Assembly (NCBI RefSeq): GCF_003330725.1
Contig: NZ_CP030840.1
Span: 1 to 64,000, forward strand
Length of the DNA: 64,000 nucleotides
DNA from: Acidisarcina polymorpha
Lineage (GTDB): Bacteria > Acidobacteriota > Terriglobia > Terriglobales > Acidobacteriaceae
Direction of reading: 5' to 3'
How positions within the stretch are numbered: position 1 is the stretch's first letter; every line of letters begins with the position of its first letter. The notes under the pieces were generated by a model. The model saw nothing but the letters and a program-made list of their open reading frames with translations, ran no database searches and was not told where the DNA came from. A program made the translations under genes and the position numbers. Of this stretch, positions 53,863-63,005 are shown in pieces.

Positions 53863-54536
53863 GAACAGCCCACATGTTTGAGCAGGAGGCATTTCCCGGC
53901 AACGAAGCGGATTTCAACCTGGGTCTTGGCTCTCTTATCGGCATCTTCTTTGGCCTTGCCCTGGTCTGTGGGGTCTTCTTTGGATTCGGTTACATGATGG
54001 GCCATCGAGCTCCAGGAGCCTACGTATCGTCTGAGCCCCTCTACGTGCCAGCCAAGCCGCTGCCGGTCGCACCGAAGCCGTCAGCTGAGATTTCGGATCA
54101 ATCCGGGGAAACGTCGCGGGTCGTCATCCCCACGAACTCAGCCGCCTCCACCGCAAAAACCGCGCCGGCTGAAGACTCCGATGCCTCCGAACCACCCCAT
54201 GCGTTCGTTCCGGCAGCACCGCCCTCGACAGCCAGCATGGCCTCTGCCAGGACCATTCATAACTCCGCCCCTGGAGTGGCTCCCGAGAAAGACAACCAGG
54301 CCCGTTCCACGGCGCCCGGCGGCGGCATCATGGTGCAGATCGCCGCGGTTCGAAATGTCCCCGATGCCGAAGCCCTCGCCTCCGCATTGCGCAAGAACGG
54401 CTTCACTCCGGCTGTCCGCGCCGAGTCCCTGGACAAGCTTTTCCATGTCCAGGTAGGCCCCTTCAGCAGCCGGGAAGAAGCGAAGGCCATGCGTCAAAAA
54501 CTCTCCAGCGCGGGATACAACGCCTTCATCAAATAA
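53859..54536 (+). CDS. Membrane-anchored SPOR domain protein, 225 aa
   Basis: A bitopic protein with one helix (about residues 22-47, LGSLIGIFFGLALVCGVFFGFGYMMG), a long Pro, Ala and Ser-rich periplasmic linker (about 50-150) and a C-terminal SPOR domain (about 155-225, MVQIAAVRNVPDAEALASALRKNGFTPAVRAESLDKLFHVQVGPFSSREEAKAMRQKLSSAGYNAFI). SPOR domains bind septal peptidoglycan stripped of stem peptides. The gene overlaps slipin by four bases (ATGA), so translation is coupled. I have not seen a slipin-SPOR pair described, so a link between membrane proteostasis and division or wall sites is worth testing. Confidence 0.88.
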   Translation: MRTAHMFEQEAFPGNEADFNLGLGSLIGIFFGLALVCGVFFGFGYMMGHRAPGAYVSSEPLYVPAKPLPVAPKPSAEISDQSGETSRVVIPTNSAASTAKTAPAEDSDASEPPHAFVPAAPPSTASMASARTIHNSAPGVAPEKDNQARSTAPGGGIMVQIAAVRNVPDAEALASALRKNGFTPAVRAESLDKLFHVQVGPFSSREEAKAMRQKLSSAGYNAFIK

Positions 54537-54554
54537 ATCGAACGCTTACGCCGC

Positions 54555-55295
54555 TTAACGTTTCGACGCCGACGAAACCAGCTCTTCACTCCGCATCCAC
54601 TCCGGCAATCCCGAAGCCATCGCCTGCCGCACCGCCGCCAGTAAGTTCTCTCGGCTCGTGAAATCTTTGGGCCACAACGGAGCATGGAACCGCACATGGG
54701 CCACCCCCGGCGTGATCGTCAAACCGCCCTTTTTCATCATTCCTTCTGTGCCCCAGATCGAAATTGGAACGACCGGCGCGCCCGACTCGATTGCCAGGTA
54801 AAAGGGCCCCTTCTTGAATGGCAGCATCTTGCCGGTGCGCGATCGGGTGCCTTCGACAAAAGTCATCACATGCACGCCCGAAGCCAGCACTCGAGCTCCG
54901 AAACGCACACTCTCCTTTGCACTCTCCAACCTGCCGTCGCGGTCGACAGGAATGAAATCTCCTAGCTTCATGCCGTAGCCGAGCACCGGGATCTTCATTA
55001 ACGATCGTTTCAAAAAGACTGAAGTGCGGCCAGGAATCAAGGGCAACAGGATGGGGGGATCGAGATTCGAGACATGGTTGGACATGAAGATACAAGCGGT
55101 GTGCGCGGGAACCAGTTCCCTGCCGGTGACTTCGACCCGAATACGCGCCAGTCGAACGCCGGTCCGCACGATCCACATCGACCAGCGATAGAGCAACGAG
55201 ATGTTCCCGGTGATCAGCGTCCACGGAATCCCCACCACCGCGGCTGGAATCGCGAGGACAATGTAGGTGAGCAACAGCGTAAGCGAAGAGATCAT
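54555..55295 (-). CDS. plsC: 1-acyl-sn-glycerol-3-phosphate acyltransferase
   Basis: A 246-residue membrane acyltransferase that makes phosphatidic acid. The HX4D motif is FMSNHVSNLDPPIL, the second motif is VEGTRSRTGKMLPFKKGPFYLA, and an N-terminal hydrophobic helix anchors it (IVLAIPAAVVGIPWTL). PlsC type with no fusion. It overlaps mpl by four bases and is the last gene of the envelope cluster read from the right; it converges with the SPOR gene. Confidence 0.9.
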   Translation of the reverse strand: MISSLTLLLTYIVLAIPAAVVGIPWTLITGNISLLYRWSMWIVRTGVRLARIRVEVTGRELVPAHTACIFMSNHVSNLDPPILLPLIPGRTSVFLKRSLMKIPVLGYGMKLGDFIPVDRDGRLESAKESVRFGARVLASGVHVMTFVEGTRSRTGKMLPFKKGPFYLAIESGAPVVPISIWGTEGMMKKGGLTITPGVAHVRFHAPLWPKDFTSRENLLAAVRQAMASGLPEWMRSEELVSSASKR

Positions 55296-56737
55296 GGCGC
55301 GACGCGCATTGCCTCTTTCAGGCGGGAAGGGAGCTTCTCGTAAATCCCGTCAAAGCCCCCGTTCGACAATATCGCCACGACGTCGCCTTTTTTCAATCGG
55401 GGTGCTATCGCGTCGACGATCTCATTGGCGCTTGCGTGCAGCTCGGCGCGATGGCCCGCCTCTTGTAAGCCGCGCAGGATTGCTTCAGGATGTAGCCTTT
55501 CCTTTTCCGGAATGCTCTCCTGCTTGAACACTCCAGCCAGGATGATCTCGTCCGCCAGCCCGAGCGCCTCCACTAGCTCGCGTTCGAAGACGTTCCGCCG
55601 GAGCGTATTCGAGCGTGGCTCGAGCACGACCCACAGACGCGCGCCTGCGTAAGAAGCCCGCAAGGCCCGCAGCGTTTCACGGATCGCGGTCGGATGATGA
55701 GCGAAGTCATCGACAATTGTCACTCCATCGATGACGTCCTTCACCTCGAGCCGCCGCTTGACGCTGGCGAAGGTCCGCAAGGCCTCTTCAATCGCGGCTA
55801 ATTCAACGCCTTGTCCAAAGGCCAGCGCCGCTGCTGCCGTCGCATTCAAAGCATTATGTTCGCCCGCCATCGGCAACGTGAATGAACCCCACGCCTCACC
55901 CCCGCGAAGTACGCTCCAGGTTGTGTGCCCCTCTCTCTGAACCAAATCCTTCAACTGCCAATAGGAGCCAGCCATGAAGCCGTAACGCTCCACCGGACAA
56001 AAGGCATTTGCCACACACTCCGTTACATTCTTGGTTCCATCGAAAGCCACAATTCTTCCGCGCCCGGGAACCAGATTTACGAGCCTCTTGAAAGCCGTCT
56101 GGACTGCCTCCAGATCGCGGTAGATATCCGCGTGGTCGAACTCGACATGGGTGAGGATCAGCGCGTCCGGAAAGTAGTGCATGAACTTCGGCCCTTTGTC
56201 GAAGAATGCAGTGTCGTACTCATCTCCTTCAATAATGAAGATTCGCCCATTCCGCAACTGAAAGCTCGATCCGAAGTTCTCCGCAATGCCGCCGATCAGA
56301 AATGAGGGAACAAGCTCAGCCCGCCGCCGCGAAGCAACTTCATAGATCCAGGCCAGCATGCTGGTCGTCGTCGTTTTTCCGTGGGTCCCTGCCACGACCA
56401 GCGACTCGTGGCCGGCGATAAACTCGTCATGAGTAATCGCTGCCATCGAAGTAAATGGAAGCCGCCGGTCCAGGACATATTCGACCTCTGCATTCCCTCG
56501 CGACAGGGCGTTGCCGACGATCACCAGATCAGGAGCAGGCTCAAGGTTCTTCTGCGAAAAAGGCTCCGCGACCGCGATGCCAAGCTCGCGCAGGAAGTCG
56601 GACATCGGCGGATAAGCGGCCATGTCGGATCCCGTCACTCGATACCCCTTCAGCTGCAGCATCCCCGCCAGTGACGCCATGGCTGTACCGCAAATACCAA
56701 TGAGATGAATATGTTTTGCCGCTTGCATTTCGCTCAA
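55292..56737 (-). CDS. mpl: UDP-N-acetylmuramate:L-Ala-gamma-D-Glu-meso-DAP ligase
   Basis: A 481-residue Mur-ligase-like enzyme that salvages the tripeptide from recycled peptidoglycan by joining it to UDP-MurNAc. Motifs: IHLIGICGTAMASLAG (N-terminal Rossmann), the ATP loop VAGTHGKTTTTSMLAW, the central domain, and the C-terminal FAHHPTAIRETL. Its length and C-terminal region suit Mpl rather than MurC (the Mpl family is about 450-480 residues). It overlaps ldcA at one end and plsC at the other, part of a tightly coupled muropeptide set, consistent with a role in wall recycling. Confidence 0.88.
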   Translation of the reverse strand: MSEMQAAKHIHLIGICGTAMASLAGMLQLKGYRVTGSDMAAYPPMSDFLRELGIAVAEPFSQKNLEPAPDLVIVGNALSRGNAEVEYVLDRRLPFTSMAAITHDEFIAGHESLVVAGTHGKTTTTSMLAWIYEVASRRRAELVPSFLIGGIAENFGSSFQLRNGRIFIIEGDEYDTAFFDKGPKFMHYFPDALILTHVEFDHADIYRDLEAVQTAFKRLVNLVPGRGRIVAFDGTKNVTECVANAFCPVERYGFMAGSYWQLKDLVQREGHTTWSVLRGGEAWGSFTLPMAGEHNALNATAAAALAFGQGVELAAIEEALRTFASVKRRLEVKDVIDGVTIVDDFAHHPTAIRETLRALRASYAGARLWVVLEPRSNTLRRNVFERELVEALGLADEIILAGVFKQESIPEKERLHPEAILRGLQEAGHRAELHASANEIVDAIAPRLKKGDVVAILSNGGFDGIYEKLPSRLKEAMRVAP

Positions 56738-57699
56738 TTCCGTACCGCCGGTTCGAGAAACCGCAGCATCGGCTTATCCTCTCCCGCATCTACACTCAAC
56801 TTCAGCTCCGCTTGGATGCCAAATGGCAGCGTCACATTGTCTCTCGACACATGTCCGGACCGCAAACCGATCGCAATCGGCCCCTCAAACCAGTCCAGCA
56901 CCCGCAGGATCATCGCCTCCAGCAAGTCCGGATCGGCCCCTGGTGACGCGCAATCCAGCATCTCACCAAAGATGATCCCACTCACGCCATCCAGTTTCCC
57001 CGCTAGAATCAATTGCCGCAGCATTCGGTCGACCTGATAAGGCTTCACCCCGATGTCTTCAAGGAAGAGCAGCTTGCCTTCCGTCTCCGCCGCAAAGGGA
57101 GTGCCGAGCGCAGAAACAATCATGCTCAAGCATCCGCCGTAGAGGGTTCCCGAAGCATGCCCCGGACGCAGCGCCCTCAACCCCTCGGCACTTCCCACTG
57201 AAGTGGCGCCACCCGCAACCGCCGCGTCAAAACTTGGCCGATGAACTCCATCCTCACGGCAAAAATCGGCCGCAACCATCGGACCGTGAAAGGACACCAG
57301 ACCCGTCCGATCGAGCAGCAGATTTTGCAAAACGGTCATATCGCTGTACCCGAACCAGGGCTTGGGGTTCTTGCTGATCAAGGACAGATCGATATTTTCC
57401 AGTAAGTAATTGGATCCGTAACCGCCGCGGCTACAAATTATCGCAGCGATTGAAGCGTCGCCGAATGCATGGTGAAGGTCCTCCAGCCGCTCCTGGACTG
57501 TTCCCGAAAAGTACTGAGGCGAACGGCCGCGGAGATGCCGTCCCTCCACTGCTTCGTAGCCAAGCTTGCGAAGGGCCTCCATGCCTAGCTCGATGCGCTC
57601 CGATTTTGCCGAACTGGCCGGAGCGATTACCGCGATCCGGGACCCAGGCTGGAGCCGGGGAGGTTTCACCATCGACGGATTCGAGCAGGAAGAGGTCAT
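56734..57699 (-). CDS. ldcA: L,D-carboxypeptidase (muramoyltetrapeptide carboxypeptidase)
   Basis: A 321-residue S66 serine peptidase that removes the last D-Ala from recycled tetrapeptides, giving the tripeptide used by Mpl. The nucleophile is in GYSDMTVLQN, the Glu is in LFLEDIGVKPYQVDRML, and the His is in LRSGHVS. I start at the ATG at 57697-57699, which shares one base with the stop of dapF (TGATG coupling); the frame runs 95 codons further upstream but over dapF and unlike the family. The next gene, mpl, overlaps it by four bases. The enzyme is cytoplasmic. Confidence 0.92.
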   Translation of the reverse strand: MTSSCSNPSMVKPPRLQPGSRIAVIAPASSAKSERIELGMEALRKLGYEAVEGRHLRGRSPQYFSGTVQERLEDLHHAFGDASIAAIICSRGGYGSNYLLENIDLSLISKNPKPWFGYSDMTVLQNLLLDRTGLVSFHGPMVAADFCREDGVHRPSFDAAVAGGATSVGSAEGLRALRPGHASGTLYGGCLSMIVSALGTPFAAETEGKLLFLEDIGVKPYQVDRMLRQLILAGKLDGVSGIIFGEMLDCASPGADPDLLEAMILRVLDWFEGPIAIGLRSGHVSRDNVTLPFGIQAELKLSVDAGEDKPMLRFLEPAVRN

Positions 57700-58526
57700 C
57701 AAAAAGCCTCTCCAATGCAGATCAGCTCCGCCGGTCCGGTCAGTGTCATCTCCGCTGATCCTCCGCGCCAGTTCACCGCCTGAGCGCCCCCGGGAGCAGT
57801 GACTGACAATGCGGAATCCAGCCCGCGAAGGGCAATCGAAGCAGCCGACGCAGCACAGGTTCCCGTACCCGAAGACGTCGTTGGCCCTACGCCGCGTTCG
57901 AAGATCCTTATCTCGATCTCCCCTTGACTGACTGTCCGGACAACCTCCACATTCGTCTGCTCTGGAAAGTCGGGATGAAAGCAAATTTCGCGCCCGATCG
58001 ATGCCCAGCCCACGCCATCGATTGAAAAACCATCATCCCGAACAAAGATCACGTAGTGCGGATTCCCCATCGACACCACAGCGCCGTGAATCACCGCTCC
58101 ACTCGCCAGCACCACTTGGCGCTCCGTTACCACCGGCACGCCCATATCACTGGCCATCTCATACCGGTTCCCGTCGATACCAGTCACCCGGCAACTTCTT
58201 ACCCCTGCGTCCGTCTCGATGGCGAAGACCTCATTCACCTTCGCCTGCGCCTCCCGCGCCATCCACGCAGCCACGCAGCGCGTCCCATTGCCGGAGATCT
58301 CGGCCACCGATCCATCTGCATTGAACAGTCGAATCCGTCCGGACCGCGGTCCGGTCCACTTCAGGTACTCCACCCCATCGGCTCCCACACCGGTGTTTCG
58401 GGCGCACAACCGCACGGCAGTCGCCTTGTGCTCCACTTCCTCAACCGCCAGCGCCTCCACAATCAGGAAGTCATTCCCGCAAGCATGCGCCTTTACAAAT
58501 TGAATCAATTGTCCTCCAGCCTTCAA
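57699..58526 (-). CDS. dapF: Diaminopimelate epimerase
   Basis: A 275-residue enzyme converting LL- to meso-diaminopimelate, needed for peptidoglycan and lysine. FVKAHACGNDFLIVE is the N-terminal motif. The catalytic cysteine pair is in ISGNGTRCVAAW and SSGTGTCAASA. The protein is typical in length. It overlaps mgtC and touches ldcA (TGATG), so it belongs to the wall operon and supplies the meso-DAP that LdcA and Mpl handle. Confidence 0.95.
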   Translation of the reverse strand: MKAGGQLIQFVKAHACGNDFLIVEALAVEEVEHKATAVRLCARNTGVGADGVEYLKWTGPRSGRIRLFNADGSVAEISGNGTRCVAAWMAREAQAKVNEVFAIETDAGVRSCRVTGIDGNRYEMASDMGVPVVTERQVVLASGAVIHGAVVSMGNPHYVIFVRDDGFSIDGVGWASIGREICFHPDFPEQTNVEVVRTVSQGEIEIRIFERGVGPTTSSGTGTCAASAASIALRGLDSALSVTAPGGAQAVNWRGGSAEMTLTGPAELICIGEAF

Positions 58527-59236
58527 TCGTCCTCAGAACTATGGAAGCTCAGCACCTCATCGATGCATGCGCAGTCCTTTAGAATTTTTTTTAGTGTGGC
58601 GTGACCTTTGGTCGTCGCTTGGGCGGTGAAAGTCGCTCGTACCAGGCCGCCGACGGTACTCCGCTCCAGATCACCCAGGTGTCGGCCCTCCTGATCCATG
58701 GCCTTGAGGATCGCCCGCTCCATCTCTGAAGAGTCCTTTCCCCGCACCTCGTAGATCCGCAAGTAGAGCTTCACGTTGAATTTCTTTTCCAACATGCCCA
58801 CGCCTTCCAGCGCCACGAGCACAACTCCTGTGGCCAGGGTTGCGGGAGCGTAGAGTCCAGCACCACACGCCATGCCGATCGAGGCCACCGCAAAGACTGT
58901 CGCCGCGCTCGTTAGTCCACTCACTCGGTAGCGATTCTGCAGAATGAGTCCAGCACCGAGGAAACCGATCCCCTGAACGATATTCGAAGCGATCTGACCT
59001 TTGTTCGAGCCATTTTCTCCCGCGATGATTGGGGAGAGAAAGGTAAACAGGGACGCCGCGAAACAGATCAGCAGATTCGTCCGGATGCCGGAGGGCTTCT
59101 GATGAAGCTCGCGATCGAGTCCGATGAGGCCGCCGAAAAGAGCCGCGATCAACAACCTCGCTGCCACCCCGCTGGTCAATGTCACCTGCTCCAGATTGCT
59201 GAAGCTCAGCATATGTCCGTTTTGCTGAATCGTCAT
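58523..59236 (-). CDS. MgtC/SapB family membrane protein
   Basis: A 237-residue protein with about four to five membrane helices and a C-terminal soluble ACT-like domain. RLLIAALFGGLIGLDRELHQKPSGIRTNLLICFAASLF is the defining MgtC start, and QGIGFLGAGLILQNRYRVSGLTSAATVFAVASIGMACGAGLY follows. Salmonella MgtC inhibits the F1Fo ATP synthase and supports growth at low Mg2+; most members are uncharacterised. It is the first gene of the envelope set by reading direction and overlaps dapF by four bases, an unexpected partner for a wall enzyme. Confidence 0.9.
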   Translation of the reverse strand: MTIQQNGHMLSFSNLEQVTLTSGVAARLLIAALFGGLIGLDRELHQKPSGIRTNLLICFAASLFTFLSPIIAGENGSNKGQIASNIVQGIGFLGAGLILQNRYRVSGLTSAATVFAVASIGMACGAGLYAPATLATGVVLVALEGVGMLEKKFNVKLYLRIYEVRGKDSSEMERAILKAMDQEGRHLGDLERSTVGGLVRATFTAQATTKGHATLKKILKDCACIDEVLSFHSSEDD

Positions 59237-59294
59237 AGTTCGTCACCGCTTCGGAATATCGGTTCACTCCGTATCGCCGCCGGCTCTCGTGAAT

Positions 59295-60962
59295 TCAGTG
59301 TGGGCCCACACCAGAGGACAATCCTCGTTGCGAAGCATAGACCCGGGCGCACTGATGTTCAGTCGAGCAGACAAGCGTCAGTAATACCAGCCCTTCCGGA
59401 TGCTCCTTCACCGCTTTTGCGACCGCGTCTCCATCGATGGCCACCACCAGAGAAGCCGACTTGGCAGGATCTTGCAGCGCCCCCGGCCACTGATAATAAT
59501 CGCCCTCGTTAATGGTGCGCCTTAGCGGAATTCCCGCCCTCTGCAAGGCGCCGATATGCTCCGATGTATACATCAGGATCGGCCCCCGGATCCGGTGCGA
59601 AAGCGGAAGCAGGGTCCGAGCCAGTGCCTGTTCGAACGGAATCCGAGAGGCGGAATTTGCCAGTGCTTCCTGCAGTACCAGGGGAGTCGCCCTCGCCAGG
59701 GCCACGCTGTCCCAGAGAATCGCCAGCAAGACTCCCGGCAGGATCCAAGGCGCGATGCGAGGGGTACTACGCCGTGCCATACCAATCAACCACTCCACCA
59801 GCATGGCGACAAACAGCGCGAATGCTGGCAGCATTTCCATCCCGTATCGCGTGTTATACCAGGAATGCGGCCACCATAACGGAATGAAGATCGGCACCGA
59901 TCCGTAGGCGACGGAGTAGGCATAGAAAGGCAGTGGTACCCAAAGCAGCATCGCCGCGGCTATGCTTTTCTGCCGCCAGCGAGCGAGCCCCGCGGCCGTC
60001 CCGGCGATGGCAAGCAGGAGAAGGGTGTCGGCGAAATGAAGAGGCGCCGCACCCAGCTCCGCCGCCTTGAGAAAGTACAAGGCCGAAACCGGCATGCTAT
60101 GCCATCCCGGATGATGCCAGGCGCCGGGCGGCGTCGTCCGCTCTTCAATGGCTTTCGCTGAATAAGGTCCCCGCAGAAAGTCCAGCGGATCGCCGAACTG
60201 CCTCGCGTTATAGGCCATCCACGCCAGAGGCGAAGCCACCAGCATCACAGTGAACAACAAAAAGGCCCCGCCTACCCGGCTCCTCCACTGGCGGCCGCGG
60301 AACATCGCCGCCGCAACCACTAGCCAGGCGAACGAGGCAAAGATCCATCCGTCGTAGCGGGTAAAAACCGCGGCCACAAGCACCAACCCAGCAGCGACCA
60401 ATAACTTCGACGCGGACAGGCCGTTCCTGTCCTCGCCCGCTCGCCCCCCCATGGCGATACAGAACTCGGCGATCAGCAGGGTCGCCCAGATCATCTCCGC
60501 CAGAAACAGCGGCTCGGTCATGGCCGTGGACTGCATGTACAACAAGCCTGGGTTCAGGCCATAAAAAATCGCCGCCACCGAAGCCGGAGCGGCGCTCAAC
60601 CAGATGCGCGCCAGGCGGTAAATGCCGGCGCAGCCTAATACGTAACAGCCGATGGAAGGAATGGCCCCCGACAAGCCGCTCTGCCACCAGCTCATCCGCA
60701 GGACGAAAGGGACCAGCAGTAAATGCGGAAGTGGAAGCCACACTGAGCCCAGTTGCCGAAAACCCGGGTTCAGTGAATCGGTCACCCGCCTGGCGATATG
60801 AAGATGTGCGACCGCATCCCCATAAAGCAATAGCAGGTCATGGCGGGCGCAATAGGCAAATGCAAGGATTCCGAGTATCGCGGCAACCAGCCCGACAAAG
60901 CGGGTCTCACCACCCAGCTGCCTCTCCGGCAGTAAGGCCCGCGTTCCCAGAGCTTCAGTCAA
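59295..60962 (-). CDS. Membrane glycosyltransferase (GT-C type), 555 aa
   Basis: A multi-pass protein with about ten or more helices. The region LLYGDAVAHLHIARRVTDSLNPGFRQLGSVWLPLPHLLLVPF is the acidic periplasmic loop used by GT-C enzymes (mannosyltransferase or PMT-like) to bind the polyprenyl-linked donor. The soluble C-terminal segment, LMYTSEHIGALQRAGIPL, is not typical. It begins with TTG; the neighbouring PfkB gene overlaps its start by eight bases. Sugar and acceptor unknown; it may act on surface glycans. Confidence 0.78.
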   Translation of the reverse strand: MTEALGTRALLPERQLGGETRFVGLVAAILGILAFAYCARHDLLLLYGDAVAHLHIARRVTDSLNPGFRQLGSVWLPLPHLLLVPFVLRMSWWQSGLSGAIPSIGCYVLGCAGIYRLARIWLSAAPASVAAIFYGLNPGLLYMQSTAMTEPLFLAEMIWATLLIAEFCIAMGGRAGEDRNGLSASKLLVAAGLVLVAAVFTRYDGWIFASFAWLVVAAAMFRGRQWRSRVGGAFLLFTVMLVASPLAWMAYNARQFGDPLDFLRGPYSAKAIEERTTPPGAWHHPGWHSMPVSALYFLKAAELGAAPLHFADTLLLLAIAGTAAGLARWRQKSIAAAMLLWVPLPFYAYSVAYGSVPIFIPLWWPHSWYNTRYGMEMLPAFALFVAMLVEWLIGMARRSTPRIAPWILPGVLLAILWDSVALARATPLVLQEALANSASRIPFEQALARTLLPLSHRIRGPILMYTSEHIGALQRAGIPLRRTINEGDYYQWPGALQDPAKSASLVVAIDGDAVAKAVKEHPEGLVLLTLVCSTEHQCARVYASQRGLSSGVGPH

Positions 60963-61905
60963 GGTGCGATATCTCGCGAATGCGAGCGAACCGCTGATCG
61001 ATCTCTTCCCGGCTCAATTGCTGCAGCCGTTCGGTGCCGAATTTCTCCACTGCAAAGGAACCCATCACCCCGCCATAGAACATGGCGCGCTTAAAGACCG
61101 CCGGAGTCACCTCAGGCTGCGAAGCGAGATAGCCAAAGAATCCTCCGGCAAACGAATCTCCCGCACCGGTTGGATCGACCACTGCATCAAGCGGCAGCGC
61201 CGGGGCGCGGAATGGAACGGACGTGTAACCAGGTTTGCCGCTTCCGTTCTGGCTCCCAAACGAATGCTCGCTGAAGAAGGCGGTCGCTCCGTATTCGCCA
61301 TGTTTAATGATCAACGTCTTCGGCCCCGTACTTAGGATCTTGTTGGCCGCGCGCATTAAGTTGTCCTCGCCGGCGAGCATCTTCGCCTCGCCGTCATTGA
61401 TCAGCAGAGCATCAAGTCCTATCAGCACCTTGTTCAGGTTCTCGCGGTGGTCGTGGATCCAGTAATTCATCGTGTCCCCGCAGACCATCTTCACCTTGGG
61501 CATCTGACGGCGCACGCCTGCCTGCAAGACTGGATCGATGTTGGCCAGAAACAAATAGTCGCTATCTGCATACTCCGCCGGAATCTTGGGCGCAAACGTC
61601 TCGAAGACGTTCAACTCCGTCTTCAGAGTTTGGGCTTCATTCAGATTCTTCAAATAGGAGCCGGTCCAATGAAAGCTCTTTCCTTCGACATGTTCCAGGC
61701 CGCGCGTGTCCACCCCGCGGCGTGTGAGCACGGCTTCATTCTCGTCAGTGAAATCCTCTCCCACTACCCCTATAACGCGAACATCGGTAAAGTAGCTCGC
61801 CGCCAAGGAAAAGAAGGTCGCCGCCCCGCCAAGGACGTGGTCCACGCGGCCATGCGGGGTTTCAATGCTATCGAATGCAACACTGCCTACCACTAATATC
61901 GACAT
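60955..61905 (-). CDS. PfkB family sugar or nucleoside kinase
   Basis: A 316-residue ribokinase-fold kinase. The N-terminal MSILVVGSVAFDSIETPHGRVDHVLGGAATFFSLAA has the usual glycine pair, and the C-terminal catalytic motif DAVVDPTGAGDSFAGGFFGYLA holds the general-base Asp. Overall layout is closest to adenosine kinase-like members. It sits three bases after the MTA phosphorylase gene and overlaps the glycosyltransferase by eight bases, so these three are likely co-transcribed. A role in nucleoside salvage from MTA metabolism is plausible but unproven. Confidence 0.85.
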   Translation of the reverse strand: MSILVVGSVAFDSIETPHGRVDHVLGGAATFFSLAASYFTDVRVIGVVGEDFTDENEAVLTRRGVDTRGLEHVEGKSFHWTGSYLKNLNEAQTLKTELNVFETFAPKIPAEYADSDYLFLANIDPVLQAGVRRQMPKVKMVCGDTMNYWIHDHRENLNKVLIGLDALLINDGEAKMLAGEDNLMRAANKILSTGPKTLIIKHGEYGATAFFSEHSFGSQNGSGKPGYTSVPFRAPALPLDAVVDPTGAGDSFAGGFFGYLASQPEVTPAVFKRAMFYGGVMGSFAVEKFGTERLQQLSREEIDQRFARIREISHLD

Positions 61906-61908
61906 CGA

Positions 61909-62799
61909 TTAAGCCTCGCTCTTCACACGAAAGTATTTGCCCAACAATAAATCTAGCTTCTCATGAGCAGCTGGAGAGATCGCCGGCGGACTGGTGAGGA
62001 TCGCATACTGGAGCGCGCTTCCACACGCACAATTCCGCTCGGCGGGGATGGCCGCCACGGCCGCCGCCACCACCTTGCTCGCATTGGCTGCATTCTGATT
62101 CAGGACGGCAATCACTTGCTCGACCGTCACCGCGTCGTGGCTTTCATGCCAGCAGTCATAATCGGTGACCATGGCCATCGTCGCGTAGCAGATTTCCGCC
62201 TCGCGCGCGAGTTTGGCTTCCTGCAGATTGGTCATGCCAATCACGTCCGCCCCCCAGCTGCGGTAGAGGTTTGACTCCGCTCGGGTAGAGAACTGCGGCC
62301 CCTCCATACAGACGTAGGTGCCGCCGCGCTTTCCAACCACGCCGACGCTCTCGCAGGCAGTGGCGATTGCCTGGCCAACTACCGCACATACCGGGTCGCC
62401 GAAAGCGATATGACCCACTATGCCATTGCCAAAGAAAGTCGACTCTCGATGAAATGTCCGGTCAATGAACTGGTCGGGAATCACAAAGTCCGTCGGCTTA
62501 TGCTCTTCCTTCAACGAGCCCACCGCCGAGACCGACAGGATCCGCTCCACACCAAGCTTCTTCATCCCATAGACATTGGCGCGAAAGTTGAGCTCCGAGG
62601 GAAGCAGCAGGTGGCCACGTCCATGGCGGGAGAGGAAAGCTACTTTACGTCCGGCTAGACTGCCCAGAACAAAGGCGTCGGACGGATCGCCAAAAGGCGT
62701 TGTAATACGCTGTTCTCTAACGTTCGTCAGGCCAGGCATGGAATACAGCCCGCTGCCCCCGATAATGCCGATTTCTGCTTCTTGCAAACCACACTCCAC
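61909..62799 (-). CDS. mtnP: S-methyl-5'-thioadenosine phosphorylase
   Basis: A 296-residue PNP-fold enzyme that splits methylthioadenosine to adenine and 5-methylthioribose 1-phosphate. The motif [10 protein letters not shown] opens it, [20 protein letters not shown] binds the phosphate, [14 protein letters not shown] and VTDYDCWHE (with the two catalytic aspartates) are the family signature, separating it from purine nucleoside phosphorylase. The start is a GTG with GGGAG five bases upstream. It leads the operon with the PfkB kinase. Confidence 0.92.
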   Translation of the reverse strand: MECGLQEAEIGIIGGSGLYSMPGLTNVREQRITTPFGDPSDAFVLGSLAGRKVAFLSRHGRGHLLLPSELNFRANVYGMKKLGVERILSVSAVGSLKEEHKPTDFVIPDQFIDRTFHRESTFFGNGIVGHIAFGDPVCAVVGQAIATACESVGVVGKRGGTYVCMEGPQFSTRAESNLYRSWGADVIGMTNLQEAKLAREAEICYATMAMVTDYDCWHESHDAVTVEQVIAVLNQNAANASKVVAAAVAAIPAERNCACGSALQYAILTSPPAISPAAHEKLDLLLGKYFRVKSEA

Positions 62800-63005
62800 C
62801 GCGCTCCCGACACCGGGACGCTCATTTCTTTAGAAATTAGGTGTACTCGGTGAGTATAAACGGTAGGCATCTTGGGAGCAGAGATACGGCCCCAGACCAT
62901 AGCTTCCCGCGTGGCAGGATCTTCCTGCTAAGGCATAAGGATACCTGCTCAGGCATCGTGCTTTAAAGACATGCTCAGCGCGCTCCAACCGCTCTTGCTT
63001 CTGCT

